From Rhodocyclaceae bacterium (GTDB lineage Bacteria > Pseudomonadota > Gammaproteobacteria > Burkholderiales > Usitatibacteraceae), in assembly GCA_020247395.1 (NCBI GenBank), contig JADCJC010000075.1:1-46830 (forward strand): a stretch of DNA of 46,830 nt, read 5' to 3'. How positions within the stretch are numbered: position 1 is the first letter of the stretch; every line of letters starts with the position of its first letter. The notes under the pieces are model-generated. The model saw only the letters and a program-made list of their open reading frames with translations. It did no database searches and had not been told where the DNA came from. This document shows positions 17,549 through 26,619 of this stretch, piece after piece. Both the position numbers and the translations under genes were made by a program.

Positions 17549-18002
17549 GTCTGTACTTTCGCGGTTTGCGCAGGTGTTGCCGCCTCGAGTGGAGGTATGC
17601 GCGAGTCTTTGTTGTACGCAGACGCAAAGTTGGCGATGCGAGAGTCTCTTACAGACCGCACTTCACACATTACTTTGGTAAGTTTATCGTGTGTCTTTGT
17701 TATCAAACCATGGCACGTTATTGTTTTCCCTTAGCGTCGTCAAGCGTTGTGCGACGCAGACGACGATGTTTCGCTGGCAATCACCTAGATAGGGTAGGCG
17801 ACCCCCGTAGTCGGCAATCGCGCTCGGTCGCCAGCTCCTAAGCGCCGTGGCGAAAATTTGCGATGTTGCACAGTCCGGCGGGGCGGCCGTTCGAGCGGGA
17901 GTTAAGCCGGTTTCTACGCCAAGTCCAGCAACCCATAGAATGACGGGTATGGAACGGTAAAGCCACTTTGCCGGCCACATCAACGCGGCCAAACTAATAC
18001 CA
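17549..18002. other. 454-bp intergenic region between GGDEF-EAL gene and mutL, no gene recognised
   Basis: The region separates two divergent genes and should hold both promoters. It contains an interrupted inverted repeat CGTCGTC...GACGACG near 17735-17765, reminiscent of degenerate GACGACG palindromes elsewhere in the window. A leftward open frame with a hydrophobic start (WLYRSIPVILWVAG) runs through it, but it lacks a ribosome site and family resemblance, so I do not call it a gene. Confidence 0.5.
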
Positions 18003-19814
18003 ATGTTCAATCCCATCCAGCAGCTCCCGGAACTTTTGATCAACCAAATCGCTGCGGGCGAGGTGGTCGAACGACCCGCTGCGGCGCTGAAGGAACTGCT
18101 CGAAAACAGTCTGGATGCGGGCGCAACGGAAATTCAAATTGAATTGGTCGCAGGCGGCATTAAGCGAATTCGGGTCGTCGATAATGGCGTCGGCATCGCC
18201 GCGACTGAGCTCAAGCTCGCCGTCGCACGGCACGCGACATCAAAAATTGCCAGCCTTGATGATCTTGAACGGGTCGCGTCGTTGGGTTTCCGCGGGGAGG
18301 CGTTGGCAAGTCTTGCCGCAATTTCGCGCCTTACGTTGACATCTCGTCGCGCCACATCCGCCCACGCATTTCGTTTGCAGGTGTTGGGCGGCGAGACAAG
18401 CAATGTGGAGCCGGCGGCACTCGCCGAAGGTACGGTGGTTGAAGCCGAAGATTTGTTCTTTAACACTCCTGCGAGGCGCAAGTTCCTCAAGACTGAAAGC
18501 ACTGAGTTTGGCCATGCAGATGATGCCGCAACGCGTATTGCCATCGCATATCCAAGCGTCGCCGTTTCGCTCAGTCACAATGGCCGACGTATCTGGGCGC
18601 ACGCAACACAATCGCCAGAGGAACGTGTCATGGCGATTCTGGGTGATGAATTCGCCGGCTCATCAATGACTATTTCCGAACATCAGCCAGCGTTTTCTAT
18701 CTCCGGCCATATCGCGATGTCGCGTTATTCTCGTGCCGGGCGCGACCAGCAATACGTGTTTGTTAACGGCCGATTTGTGCGCGACAAACTCCTACAGCAC
18801 GCAATTCGCGAGGCTTACGCGGACGTTTTGCACCACCAGCGCCAACCTGCGTACGCTTTGTTTCTATCGCTTAGCCCGGATTTAGTGGACGTTAACGTGC
18901 ACCCCACAAAAGTCGAGGTGCGGTTTCGCGACGCACGCGGTGTACACCAGTTCGTTTTTCATGCCCTGCGGAAAGCGCTCTCGCAGTCGAGTGCAGAAGG
19001 AACCCCGCCCCAGGCCGACCCCGGGCGCTACATCACTGCCACAAGTAACTGGTCACCGCAGCAACTTTCAATGCAGATCGCACAACCGATGGCGACACCG
19101 CATCAAGTTGGGCTTGACACAAGTTGGCGACCAGATAGTGCGCGGCGCGCCGCCGAGGCAACCCGCTTTTATGAGGTATTGCGAGGCGCAGAAACCGCCG
19201 CAATGCCGAGTATTAGTTCGGTGTCCGATATGCCACCGCTGGGATTCGCGCTGGCGCAATTGCACGGTATCTACGTGCTTGCACAAAACAGTGCGGGCTT
19301 GGTGTTGGTAGACATGCATGCCGCCCATGAACGCATCCTCTATGAAAAATTCAAGCGCGAGGCTGACCGAGGCGAAGCGTCCGCACAACCCTTGCTCGCA
19401 CCAATTGCCTTTGCCCTTAGTTTGCGAGAACGGACCTTGCTCGATGAGAACCGTGCCCTATTGTCGGCGTTGGGCTTTGAGTTTGGTGATCTGAGTCCCA
19501 ATGAAGTCGCCATCCGTGCAGTGCCAGCCATGTTGGATCGGCGTGAGCCGCACGACCTATTGCGAGAGCTAGTAGCCGATTTTGCCGAGTACGGCGCGTC
19601 ACGGGCAGCCGAAGAGAGGCGCGATGAGATTTTGTCGACCATGGCGTGTCACGCCGCCGTGCGTGCCAACCGACAGCTCACCATCGCGGAGATGAATGCG
19701 TTGCTGCGTGAGATGGAAGACACCGAGCGTAGCGGCCAGTGCAACCATGGCCGACCGACTTGGTATCAATTCGCCATGTCCGATCTCGATCGTCTGTTTA
19801 TGCGCGGGCGATAA
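18003..19814 (+). CDS. mutL: DNA mismatch repair protein MutL (endonuclease-type)
   Basis: Couples mismatch recognition by MutS to strand incision. The N-terminal GHKL ATPase shows NQIAAGEVVERPA, LLENSLDAGA, DNGVGI and GFRGEALASLAAIS; a transducer domain follows to about residue 335, then a variable linker, and the C-terminal dimerisation domain. The metal-dependent nicking motif is present as DMHAAHERILYE (about residue 437; consensus DQHAxxExxxxE), with the accessory ACHAAVRAN and CNHGRP motifs. This is typical of bacteria lacking MutH/Dam. 603 aa. It is followed after 6 nt by miaA, a classical pairing. Confidence 0.96.
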   Translation: MFNPIQQLPELLINQIAAGEVVERPAAALKELLENSLDAGATEIQIELVAGGIKRIRVVDNGVGIAATELKLAVARHATSKIASLDDLERVASLGFRGEALASLAAISRLTLTSRRATSAHAFRLQVLGGETSNVEPAALAEGTVVEAEDLFFNTPARRKFLKTESTEFGHADDAATRIAIAYPSVAVSLSHNGRRIWAHATQSPEERVMAILGDEFAGSSMTISEHQPAFSISGHIAMSRYSRAGRDQQYVFVNGRFVRDKLLQHAIREAYADVLHHQRQPAYALFLSLSPDLVDVNVHPTKVEVRFRDARGVHQFVFHALRKALSQSSAEGTPPQADPGRYITATSNWSPQQLSMQIAQPMATPHQVGLDTSWRPDSARRAAEATRFYEVLRGAETAAMPSISSVSDMPPLGFALAQLHGIYVLAQNSAGLVLVDMHAAHERILYEKFKREADRGEASAQPLLAPIAFALSLRERTLLDENRALLSALGFEFGDLSPNEVAIRAVPAMLDRREPHDLLRELVADFAEYGASRAAEERRDEILSTMACHAAVRANRQLTIAEMNALLREMEDTERSGQCNHGRPTWYQFAMSDLDRLFMRGR

Positions 19815-19820
19815 GCGCGG

Positions 19821-20828
19821 ATGTCAATCGTGACTTCGATGAGCAACGCCCCCGCCATGCCGGTTCTGTTTTTACTGGGGCCAACTGCTTCGGGAAAAAC
19901 GGCGCTGGCAACCCGCCTAGTCGATCGATTTGCGGTTAAGGGCCGAGTCGAAATCGTTAGCGTCGACTCAGCATTGGTGTACCGGGAAATGAATATCGGT
20001 ACGGCAAAGCCAGACACACAGATGCTCGCCGACTATCCCCATCACATGATTGACCTTATCGACCCGGATGAGGTTTATTCGGCTGCCGATTACCGTCGTG
20101 ATACGCTGACGGTGCTTGCGGGGATCGTGTCGCGAGGTGCTATTCCATTGATGGTTGGCGGGACGATGATGTATGTGAAAACGCTGTTGGAAGGAATCTC
20201 CGTTTTGCCAAAGGCCGACGCCGCGATACGTGCCGCGTTAGCCGCTGAAGCGGCCTCGGTTGGCTGGGCGGCGATGCACGCAAAACTTGCTGAAGTTGAC
20301 GAACTGACTGCCGCGCGGCTCGAGGCAAATGACAGCCAGCGAATACAACGCGCCTTGGAGGTGTATTTGATCTCGGGTGTGCCAATGTCGGAACTGCACC
20401 AAAGTGGCATGGGCCAGTCTTCCCAAGCCGCTCATGAGAATTTTCCCTATGAAGCGCACTTGCTTGCGCTGGTGCCATCGGATCGCGCGGTGCTGCACCA
20501 GCGTATCGCCGAGCGCTTTGACGAGATGCTCAGGAGGGGTTTTGTCGACGAAGTACGACGATTGCGGAAGCGCTTCGAGCTAACGCCGGAGCTACCATCA
20601 ATGCGGGCGGTGGGCTACCGGCAGGTATGGCAATTCTTGGAGGGCGAGATTAACGAGGAGCAACTACGTGCTCAGGGGATCGCCGCCACCCGCCAGTTGG
20701 CTAAGCGTCAGCTGACATGGTTGAGGTCGATGCCAAACGCTTCGACGTATGATTGTCTCGATAGGAACTTGTCGAGCAAGATTGAAACACATGTTGAGGC
20801 TATCCTCAACGCGAGCGCGACAAATTAG
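19821..20828 (+). CDS. miaA: tRNA dimethylallyltransferase MiaA
   Basis: Transfers a dimethylallyl group to A37 of UNN-reading tRNAs. The 335-aa sequence has the P-loop LGPTASGKT, the catalytic DSALVYREMNIGTAKP (Asp of the DSxQ/AxxxY motif), HHMIDLIDPDE, GGTMMY, the RIQRALEVYLISG block, and the C-terminal MRAVGYRQVW and TRQLAKRQLTWLR motifs. Only 6 nt separates it from mutL, suggesting co-transcription. Start may be at 19821 or at the second Met (19839); no strong ribosome site distinguishes them. Confidence 0.96.
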   Translation: MSIVTSMSNAPAMPVLFLLGPTASGKTALATRLVDRFAVKGRVEIVSVDSALVYREMNIGTAKPDTQMLADYPHHMIDLIDPDEVYSAADYRRDTLTVLAGIVSRGAIPLMVGGTMMYVKTLLEGISVLPKADAAIRAALAAEAASVGWAAMHAKLAEVDELTAARLEANDSQRIQRALEVYLISGVPMSELHQSGMGQSSQAAHENFPYEAHLLALVPSDRAVLHQRIAERFDEMLRRGFVDEVRRLRKRFELTPELPSMRAVGYRQVWQFLEGEINEEQLRAQGIAATRQLAKRQLTWLRSMPNASTYDCLDRNLSSKIETHVEAILNASATN

Positions 20829-20834
20829 CGGCGG

Positions 20835-22265
20835 CTAATCGACCTTTGCTCCAGTCTCCCCATCGAAGAAGTGCAGCGCAACCCTGTCGCCCGACTCGAG
20901 CGACTGGCGGCTTGTCACAAGTGTGTGTTCGGGATTCTGACGGGTCACCATCGCATAGCCCCGCCGCAGCACTTGCTGGGGATTCAACATGAGCAAGGCT
21001 TGTGCGCGTTGGGCAAGCACTTGCTGCCGCTGAGCCATGTTTAAGGTTGCGACGCGCCGCATTGCTGCACAGAGCGTCTTGGTGAGCACACGGTACGGCG
21101 ATAGGTCGGGCAAGTTTGCCAGCCAGCGTGTCCTTGTTTGCTGTAACTGCTGCCGCCGAAGCGTACTGATGAACATGACGCCGCGCTTCAGGCGCCGGGA
21201 GGCTTGGCCGAGATTTTCACGTTGCCGGGCGATGCGTTGCTCTGGTGAGAGCAATCCGCGAGACGCAAGATCGACACGCTGCTGACGTTGAGCGACGAGT
21301 GCGCGAATCAACTTTTCAAGATGCAGCGCGCGCTGGCGGATCGTCTCGCGCAATTTGGCGCAGTCCGGCGAGAGCATTTCAGCGGCTGCGGTCGGCGTCG
21401 GCGCGCGTGCATCGGCTACGAAGTCACAAATGGTGAAATCAGTTTCATGCCCGACACCTGAAACGACGGGGATGCCGGTGTCTTGTTGAAACCTCGAGAT
21501 CGCCCTCGCCACGGCCTCTTCGTTAAAAGACCACAAATCCTCGGCGCTGCCGCCACCCCGACAAATCAATAGCGCATCCACCTCGTGCCGCGAGCCGGCC
21601 GCATTGATGGCCGCGGCGATTTCATTGGCGGCATCTGCCCCCTGCACCGCAGTGGGGTAGATGATGATGCGAGTCATCGGTGCCCTACGCTTGAATGTCG
21701 TCAACACATCTTGAAGTGCGGCGGCGTTGGGCGATGTGACGATGCCGACGACCTGCGGCATGTGCGGTACTGCCATCTTTCGCTTTTCGTCGAATAATCC
21801 TTCGCTGGCGAGTTTGCGTTTCAGGCGCTCAAAGGCTTCGAAAAGTGCGCCGACACCAGCGCGCCGCATCGCTTCAACGCCCAGTTGGAAGTCGCCGCGG
21901 GCTTCATACAAGGAGGGTAACGCGCGGACATCGACCTCGATGCCATTTTCAGGGGTAAAGGCGATACTCTGTGCGCGGTTGCGGAACATCACACAACGGA
22001 CTTGTGCGCGGTCATCCTTCAAAGTGAAATACCAATGGCCGCTGTTGGCACGCATCACGTTTGATAACTCTCCGCGTACCCAGCGCAGTTCAAAATTGGC
22101 TTCCAGCAAGCCCTTCACCCGCCGGTTTAGTTCTGAAACTGAAATTGGCTCGGATCGGCCGTCGGCACCCGCGTCGAGTGCACTCACCTGTGCGAAATCG
22201 CCGTCTGGCGCAGGATTTCGGCGGCTTGCGGGGCGAGCAAATAAGGGTAGATCGTCTGATTCCAT
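20835..22265 (-). CDS. xseA: Exodeoxyribonuclease VII large subunit XseA
   Basis: Large subunit of the single-strand-specific exonuclease VII. 476 aa: a low-complexity start, an N-terminal OB-fold (VSELNRRVKGLLEANFELRW ... GHWYFTLKDD), the catalytic core with VGHETDFTICDFVADARAPTPTAAAE, a long Gln/Arg-rich coiled-coil region (about 310-420), and a C-terminal RRGYAMVT segment. It converges with miaA with only 6 bp between the stops. The small subunit XseB is not in the window. Confidence 0.95.
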   Translation of the reverse strand: MESDDLPLFARPASRRNPAPDGDFAQVSALDAGADGRSEPISVSELNRRVKGLLEANFELRWVRGELSNVMRANSGHWYFTLKDDRAQVRCVMFRNRAQSIAFTPENGIEVDVRALPSLYEARGDFQLGVEAMRRAGVGALFEAFERLKRKLASEGLFDEKRKMAVPHMPQVVGIVTSPNAAALQDVLTTFKRRAPMTRIIIYPTAVQGADAANEIAAAINAAGSRHEVDALLICRGGGSAEDLWSFNEEAVARAISRFQQDTGIPVVSGVGHETDFTICDFVADARAPTPTAAAEMLSPDCAKLRETIRQRALHLEKLIRALVAQRQQRVDLASRGLLSPEQRIARQRENLGQASRRLKRGVMFISTLRRQQLQQTRTRWLANLPDLSPYRVLTKTLCAAMRRVATLNMAQRQQVLAQRAQALLMLNPQQVLRRGYAMVTRQNPEHTLVTSRQSLESGDRVALHFFDGETGAKVD

Positions 22266-22363
22266 CCACCGAATGCTATCACCACACAGGCTGGGTTAGG
22301 GTTTACGATTGCTGTCCGTCGGTTTAGCAAGGAACTATCGTAAGTGTATGAGAAATAAAACAA

Positions 22364-22399
22364 TTTTTTCCGTTCAAAAAATAAGCGAAGCGGAAAAAA
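22364..22399. repeat. 9-bp inverted repeat in the xseA-exbB spacer
   Basis: TTTTTTCCG (22364-22372) and CGGAAAAAA (22391-22399) are perfectly complementary with an 18-nt spacer. It may form a hairpin in RNA from either strand. The surroundings are AT-rich compared with the rest of the window, as expected for a promoter region of the divergent genes. Confidence 0.45.
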
Positions 22400-22449
22400 C
22401 CGTTACAGTTTCGTGACTTAGCGAACTTCAACAGGCGAAATGCACAGAC

Positions 22450-22472
22450 TTATCCACAGCCACTGTGGATGA
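22450..22472. promoter_or_regulatory. Inverted pair of DnaA-box-like sites
   Basis: TTATCCACA at 22450-22458 is an exact consensus DnaA box. The opposite strand at 22464-22472 reads TCATCCACA. Together they form the 19-bp palindrome ATCCACAGCCACTGTGGAT. The remainder of the 482-bp spacer (22266-22747) shows no gene and no recognised structured RNA. A replication origin is not supported: only two boxes and no dnaA/dnaN neighbours. Confidence 0.45.
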
Positions 22473-22747
22473 AATGCAACCACCTCCTCAAAGTACCCGT
22501 AATACCTGCCTCCCAAGCGATAAATGCCCGGAAGCGACCGTCTTTGTTGGGGCTTCGTCTAAACCCTAGAACTGGCAGCCAATCTGATGGAAACCAATAG
22601 CCCTCCTCCAGGGGAGACAACCCACAAACGGAACATCAGGCAGATACGTTAAACTTCGTCGTTAATCTTACGTGTGTCGGTGAGTATGTGCCCGCAGCCG
22701 TAAAGCGACATGCATCAAATGTTTGACAGGTATTTCTGGAGACTCAA

Positions 22748-23353
22748 TTGCTATCGATCATTCAAGCGGCAGGCTGGACAATTTGGTTCATCATTTTGTG
22801 TTCGGTTATTTGTTTTGCCATCATTGGCGAGCGGTTCTGGACGCTGCGCCGCAAAACGGTACTGCCGCCGAACTTGTTTGTCGACACGGTCGAGGCCTTC
22901 AGGTTACAGGGCGCGACGCCTGAACTGCTTGAAAAACTCCGGGCGAACTCCCTTCTGGGTCGCGTGTTCGCCGCCGGCGTCGCAAACGTAAAGTCGTCGC
23001 GCGAAGTCATGAAGGAGTCGATGGAAGAAGCCGGTCGTGCCGTGATGGTTGACATGGAACGCTTCCTGACGGGCCTTGGCACCATCGCAACCGTGGCACC
23101 GTTGCTCGGACTGTTTGGTACCGTCATCGGTATGATTGATATCTTTGGTGCGAGCGGCCCCCAGGGGCAGAACCCCGCGCAACTTGCGTTGGGGATTTCA
23201 GTTGCCCTCTACAACACGGCTGCCGGTATCGCGGTAGCGGTCCCGGCGTTGATTTTTTATCGGCACTTTCGCGGCAAGGTTGATGTGATGGTCATCGATA
23301 TGGAACAGCAGGGCATTAAGCTCGTAGAGACGCTGCACGGAGAACGCAAGTGA
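22748..23353 (+). CDS. exbB: ExbB/TolQ-family proton-channel protein
   Basis: Inner-membrane component of a proton-driven energiser (ExbBD or TolQR type). 201 aa with three hydrophobic spans: residues 8-28, about 108-135 and about 148-172. The conserved helix contains LGTIATVAPLLGLFGTVIGMI. The start is TTG at 22748, chosen because GGAG lies 6 nt upstream and MLSIIQAAGW is a common betaproteobacterial ExbB N-terminus; no ATG fits. Its stop overlaps exbD (GTGA). No tonB is present nearby, so the partner energised is unknown. It leads an operon through lipid A and CMP-Kdo genes. Confidence 0.92.
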   Translation: MLSIIQAAGWTIWFIILCSVICFAIIGERFWTLRRKTVLPPNLFVDTVEAFRLQGATPELLEKLRANSLLGRVFAAGVANVKSSREVMKESMEEAGRAVMVDMERFLTGLGTIATVAPLLGLFGTVIGMIDIFGASGPQGQNPAQLALGISVALYNTAAGIAVAVPALIFYRHFRGKVDVMVIDMEQQGIKLVETLHGERK

Positions 23354-23778
23354 ACTTTCGCCGCGGGCGAGCCCGCGAAGAGCCGGAAATCAATTTCATC
23401 CCGCTGATTGATTTGCTGCTCGTCATTCTGATCTTTGTGATGGTCACCACCACCTACTCGAAATACGCCGAGTTGCAAATCAATTTGCCCGAGGCGTCGG
23501 CTGAGAAGGCACCGGACCGACCGCAGGTTCTCAACATTGCGGTCGACGCGAACGGCAAATACGCAATAAATAACGTTGCGACCAGCTTCAACGGCATCCC
23601 AGCTTTTGCCAATGCCCTGCGTGAAGCCGCGGCTGCCGGACAGATGAAAGATCCGGTGATCGCGATCGGCGCGGACGCCGGTGCGACTCATCAAGCGGTC
23701 GTGAATGTGATGGAAGCCGCCCGGGTGGTTGGATTCACCAAAATTTCGTTCACCACACAAACAAAGAGCGGCAAGTAA
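23350..23778 (+). CDS. exbD: ExbD/TolR-family biopolymer transport protein
   Basis: Single-span inner-membrane partner of ExbB, 142 aa. The N-terminal cytoplasmic stretch RRGRAREEPEINFIPLIDLL includes the essential membrane aspartate (LID, about residue 21). One hydrophobic helix follows to about residue 37, then a periplasmic domain with NLPEASAEK and a C-terminal swapped-strand region. Starts with GTG inside the exbB stop (GTGA), so translation is coupled. The lpxK start comes 7 nt after its stop. Confidence 0.92.
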   Translation: MNFRRGRAREEPEINFIPLIDLLLVILIFVMVTTTYSKYAELQINLPEASAEKAPDRPQVLNIAVDANGKYAINNVATSFNGIPAFANALREAAAAGQMKDPVIAIGADAGATHQAVVNVMEAARVVGFTKISFTTQTKSGK

Positions 23779-23785
23779 CGTTGCC

Positions 23786-24913
23786 ATGGCACGGCTCGAA
23801 ACATTCTTGTTACGAGAATGGCAGCGTGTGTCTGGCTGGCAGCTTTTTCTACAGCCAGTTTCGTGGGTTTTTCAACTGCTAGTTTGGGTGCGCCGCAAGG
23901 CATTCGCGTTGGGCATCCTGCCTTCCCGTCGGCCAGGCCGTCCGGTCATCGTTATCGGTAACATCAGTGTCGGTGGTACGGGCAAGACGCCTCTAGTGCT
24001 TGCGCTCGTTTCGTTTTTTCAGTCGCAGGCGAAAACGCCGGGCATTCTTACCCGCGGCTATATGCCGAGCTCAAACCTGCGGGTGCCCGCCGCAGGTTCA
24101 GTGATTCATGTGATTCCACAAACCACACCCGCAGAGAACCCAGCCTTCGCCGATGAGGCGGTTTTGCTCAGCGAATGCTCCAGCGCGCCCGTGTTTGCCG
24201 GCGCAAATCGTGTGGCGGTGGCGGCGATGCTGTTGCAACGTTACCCATCAACCGATGTACTGATTTGTGATGACGGACTACAGCACTATGCGTTGCAGCG
24301 CGATATCGAAATTGCCGTGGTTGACGCCAGTCGGGGATTTGGCAATGGCTTCTGTCTACCGGCGGGACCACTGCGTGAACCAATCGCTCGCCTCGCCTGT
24401 GTGGATTGCATTGTGCTGAATGGTGCGAGTAATGACGGCCAGTTCCAAGCAAAAACGCCTGAAGAGGCCGATCGAATGGCGAGTTTGGCTTTACAACTTT
24501 CCGCCATTAATGTGCCGGTTTTCGAGATGACCTACGCCGATGCGCGAATGCGTCAACTCGGTGTTGGTCAAGCCAATGCCCCATACCTGTCACCGACGGC
24601 GTTTTGTGACTTGCACCAGGGTAAACGCATCGTCGCCATTGCCGGCATCGGTAATCCAGCCCGGTTTTTTACCCAACTGGCTTCACTCGGCGTAGTGTTG
24701 GCGGGAAAGTTCGCGTTTCCAGACCACCACCCGTTTGGGATTAGCGATCTACGAAGTATTGATGCCGACATTATCCTGATGACGGAAAAGGACGCAGTAA
24801 AATGTCGACTGTATGCTGCATCGGACAAAAGGTTATGGTCGATGCGGGTTGATGCCAAACTCCCCGAGGCTTTTTTTGAATTTGTGTTGAAGAAACTTCC
24901 CCATGCCACTTGA
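23786..24913 (+). CDS. lpxK: Tetraacyldisaccharide 4'-kinase LpxK
   Basis: Phosphorylates the 4' position of the lipid A disaccharide, a late step of lipid A synthesis at the inner membrane. 375 aa with an N-terminal membrane-associated helix ([19 protein letters not shown]) and the Walker A-like [13 protein letters not shown] (about residues 57-69), [23 protein letters not shown], and the C-terminal FPDHHPF and MTEKDAVKC motifs. The ATG at 23786 (MARLETF) is preferred over an upstream in-frame start lying inside exbD. It overlaps the next gene by 11 bp. Confidence 0.95.
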   Translation: MARLETFLLREWQRVSGWQLFLQPVSWVFQLLVWVRRKAFALGILPSRRPGRPVIVIGNISVGGTGKTPLVLALVSFFQSQAKTPGILTRGYMPSSNLRVPAAGSVIHVIPQTTPAENPAFADEAVLLSECSSAPVFAGANRVAVAAMLLQRYPSTDVLICDDGLQHYALQRDIEIAVVDASRGFGNGFCLPAGPLREPIARLACVDCIVLNGASNDGQFQAKTPEEADRMASLALQLSAINVPVFEMTYADARMRQLGVGQANAPYLSPTAFCDLHQGKRIVAIAGIGNPARFFTQLASLGVVLAGKFAFPDHHPFGISDLRSIDADIILMTEKDAVKCRLYAASDKRLWSMRVDAKLPEAFFEFVLKKLPHAT

Positions 24914-25094
24914 TCCGAAATTGTTAGAAATATTGGTCTGTCCGCTCACAAAAGGGCCGCTGACAGTGTCGGCTGATAGGCAGGAGCTGATTTCCTGGTC
25001 GGCTCGCTTGGCGTACCCCATCCGCGACGGTATCCCCATCATGCTGGTAGATGAGGCGCGTGAACTCGGTATCGACGAAGAGCGAACATCGTAG
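24903..25094 (+). CDS. ycaR: Trm112/YcaR-family small protein lacking metal ligands
   Basis: A 63-aa UPF0434/Trm112-type protein always found between lpxK and kdsB in this lineage. It shows the family plan LLEILVCPL...KGPL, then [17 protein letters not shown] and DEAREL. Family members usually carry a CPxC pair and a further Cys near ELIC; here the second and third are Thr and Ser (CPLT, ELIS), leaving a single Cys. Zinc binding is therefore unlikely. It overlaps lpxK by 11 bp and kdsB by 1 nt (TAGTG). The function in bacteria is not established. Confidence 0.88.
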   Translation: MPLDPKLLEILVCPLTKGPLTVSADRQELISWSARLAYPIRDGIPIMLVDEARELGIDEERTS

Positions 25095-25876
25095 TGCTTG
25101 AGTTCATCTGTGTCATTCCCGCGCGCCTTGGATCGACAAGACTGCCGAATAAGCCACTTGCGGATATTGGCGGCAAGCCAATGGTGGTGCGTGTCGCCGA
25201 GCGTGCGCAAGCCTCGGGAGCGAGTGCGGTTTACGTAGCGACCGACCATCGGGATGTGCAGACGGCGTGTGAGTCACACGGCGTGACGGCATTGATCACG
25301 CGCAGCGATCATGCCTCCGGTACCGATCGGATCGCCGAAGTGGCGACGTGCCTAGGGCTTGGGGCGGATGCCATTGTGGTGAATGTACAAGGTGATGAGC
25401 CCCTGATTGCGCCAAAGTTGATCGCCTCGGTCGCGCGAACGCTAAGTCAGACAGATGGTGCCGCAATCGCAACGGCGGCGCATGCGATCGAGTGGGCGGC
25501 CGATTTCCTTAACCCGAACGTCGTCAAAGTGGTCAGAAACGAAACCGGTATTGCCCAGTATTTTAGCCGCGCGCCAATTCCGTTCCCTCGCGACGAAGCG
25601 GAGGCGGTTGCCACTGCGGCGGCTAATGCGCAGCCGCTGCCGGCGTCGGTAACAGCACTGCGGCACATCGGTGTTTATGCCTATCGCGCCGGATTCCTGA
25701 GTCGATATGCCAGTTTGAGGCCAGTAGACGCCGAGCGGCTCGAGGCGCTGGAGCAGCTTCGCGCGATGTTTCACGGTTACACAATCGCCGTGCTGGATTG
25801 GCAGGGGGAGACTCCGCCCGGCGTTGATACTGCGGCCGACCTCGAACGGGTGCGGGCGCGTTTTGCCGGAGGGTGA
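25094..25876 (+). CDS. kdsB: 3-deoxy-manno-octulosonate cytidylyltransferase KdsB
   Basis: Makes CMP-Kdo for the lipopolysaccharide inner core. 260 aa with the nucleotidyltransferase start [47 protein letters not shown] and [12 protein letters not shown]. The start codon is GTG at 25094, overlapping the last base of the previous stop codon (TAG). It functions with the lpxK product in the same lipopolysaccharide pathway. A 72-nt gap with a good ribosome site (AGGGTGG) precedes adk. Confidence 0.96.
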   Translation: MLEFICVIPARLGSTRLPNKPLADIGGKPMVVRVAERAQASGASAVYVATDHRDVQTACESHGVTALITRSDHASGTDRIAEVATCLGLGADAIVVNVQGDEPLIAPKLIASVARTLSQTDGAAIATAAHAIEWAADFLNPNVVKVVRNETGIAQYFSRAPIPFPRDEAEAVATAAANAQPLPASVTALRHIGVYAYRAGFLSRYASLRPVDAERLEALEQLRAMFHGYTIAVLDWQGETPPGVDTAADLERVRARFAGG

Positions 25877-25936
25877 ATGACATCAAAGCCCACCGGCAGG
25901 CAAACACGGTAAAATTTTGTCTTCTCGTAAAACTAA

Positions 25937-26602
<666 letters not shown>

Positions 26603-26619
26603 GCACGGCTGCGCGCACC

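Noticed and set aside
17684-18043. Leftward 119-codon frame with a hydrophobic N-terminal part upstream of mutL
   Set aside because: It overlaps the mutL start, has no ribosome site at its internal Mets and matches no family known to me; kept only as a note in the intergenic entry.
22450-22472. Replication origin suggested by DnaA boxes
   Set aside because: Only two boxes, no dnaA/dnaN/gidA neighbourhood and no long AT-rich unwinding region.
22480-22747. A 6S, tmRNA, SRP RNA or cobalamin riboswitch in the xseA-exbB spacer
   Set aside because: None of the conserved cores (B12 box, tmRNA ends, SRP loop, 6S bubble) is visible; the only hairpin-like stretch is short.
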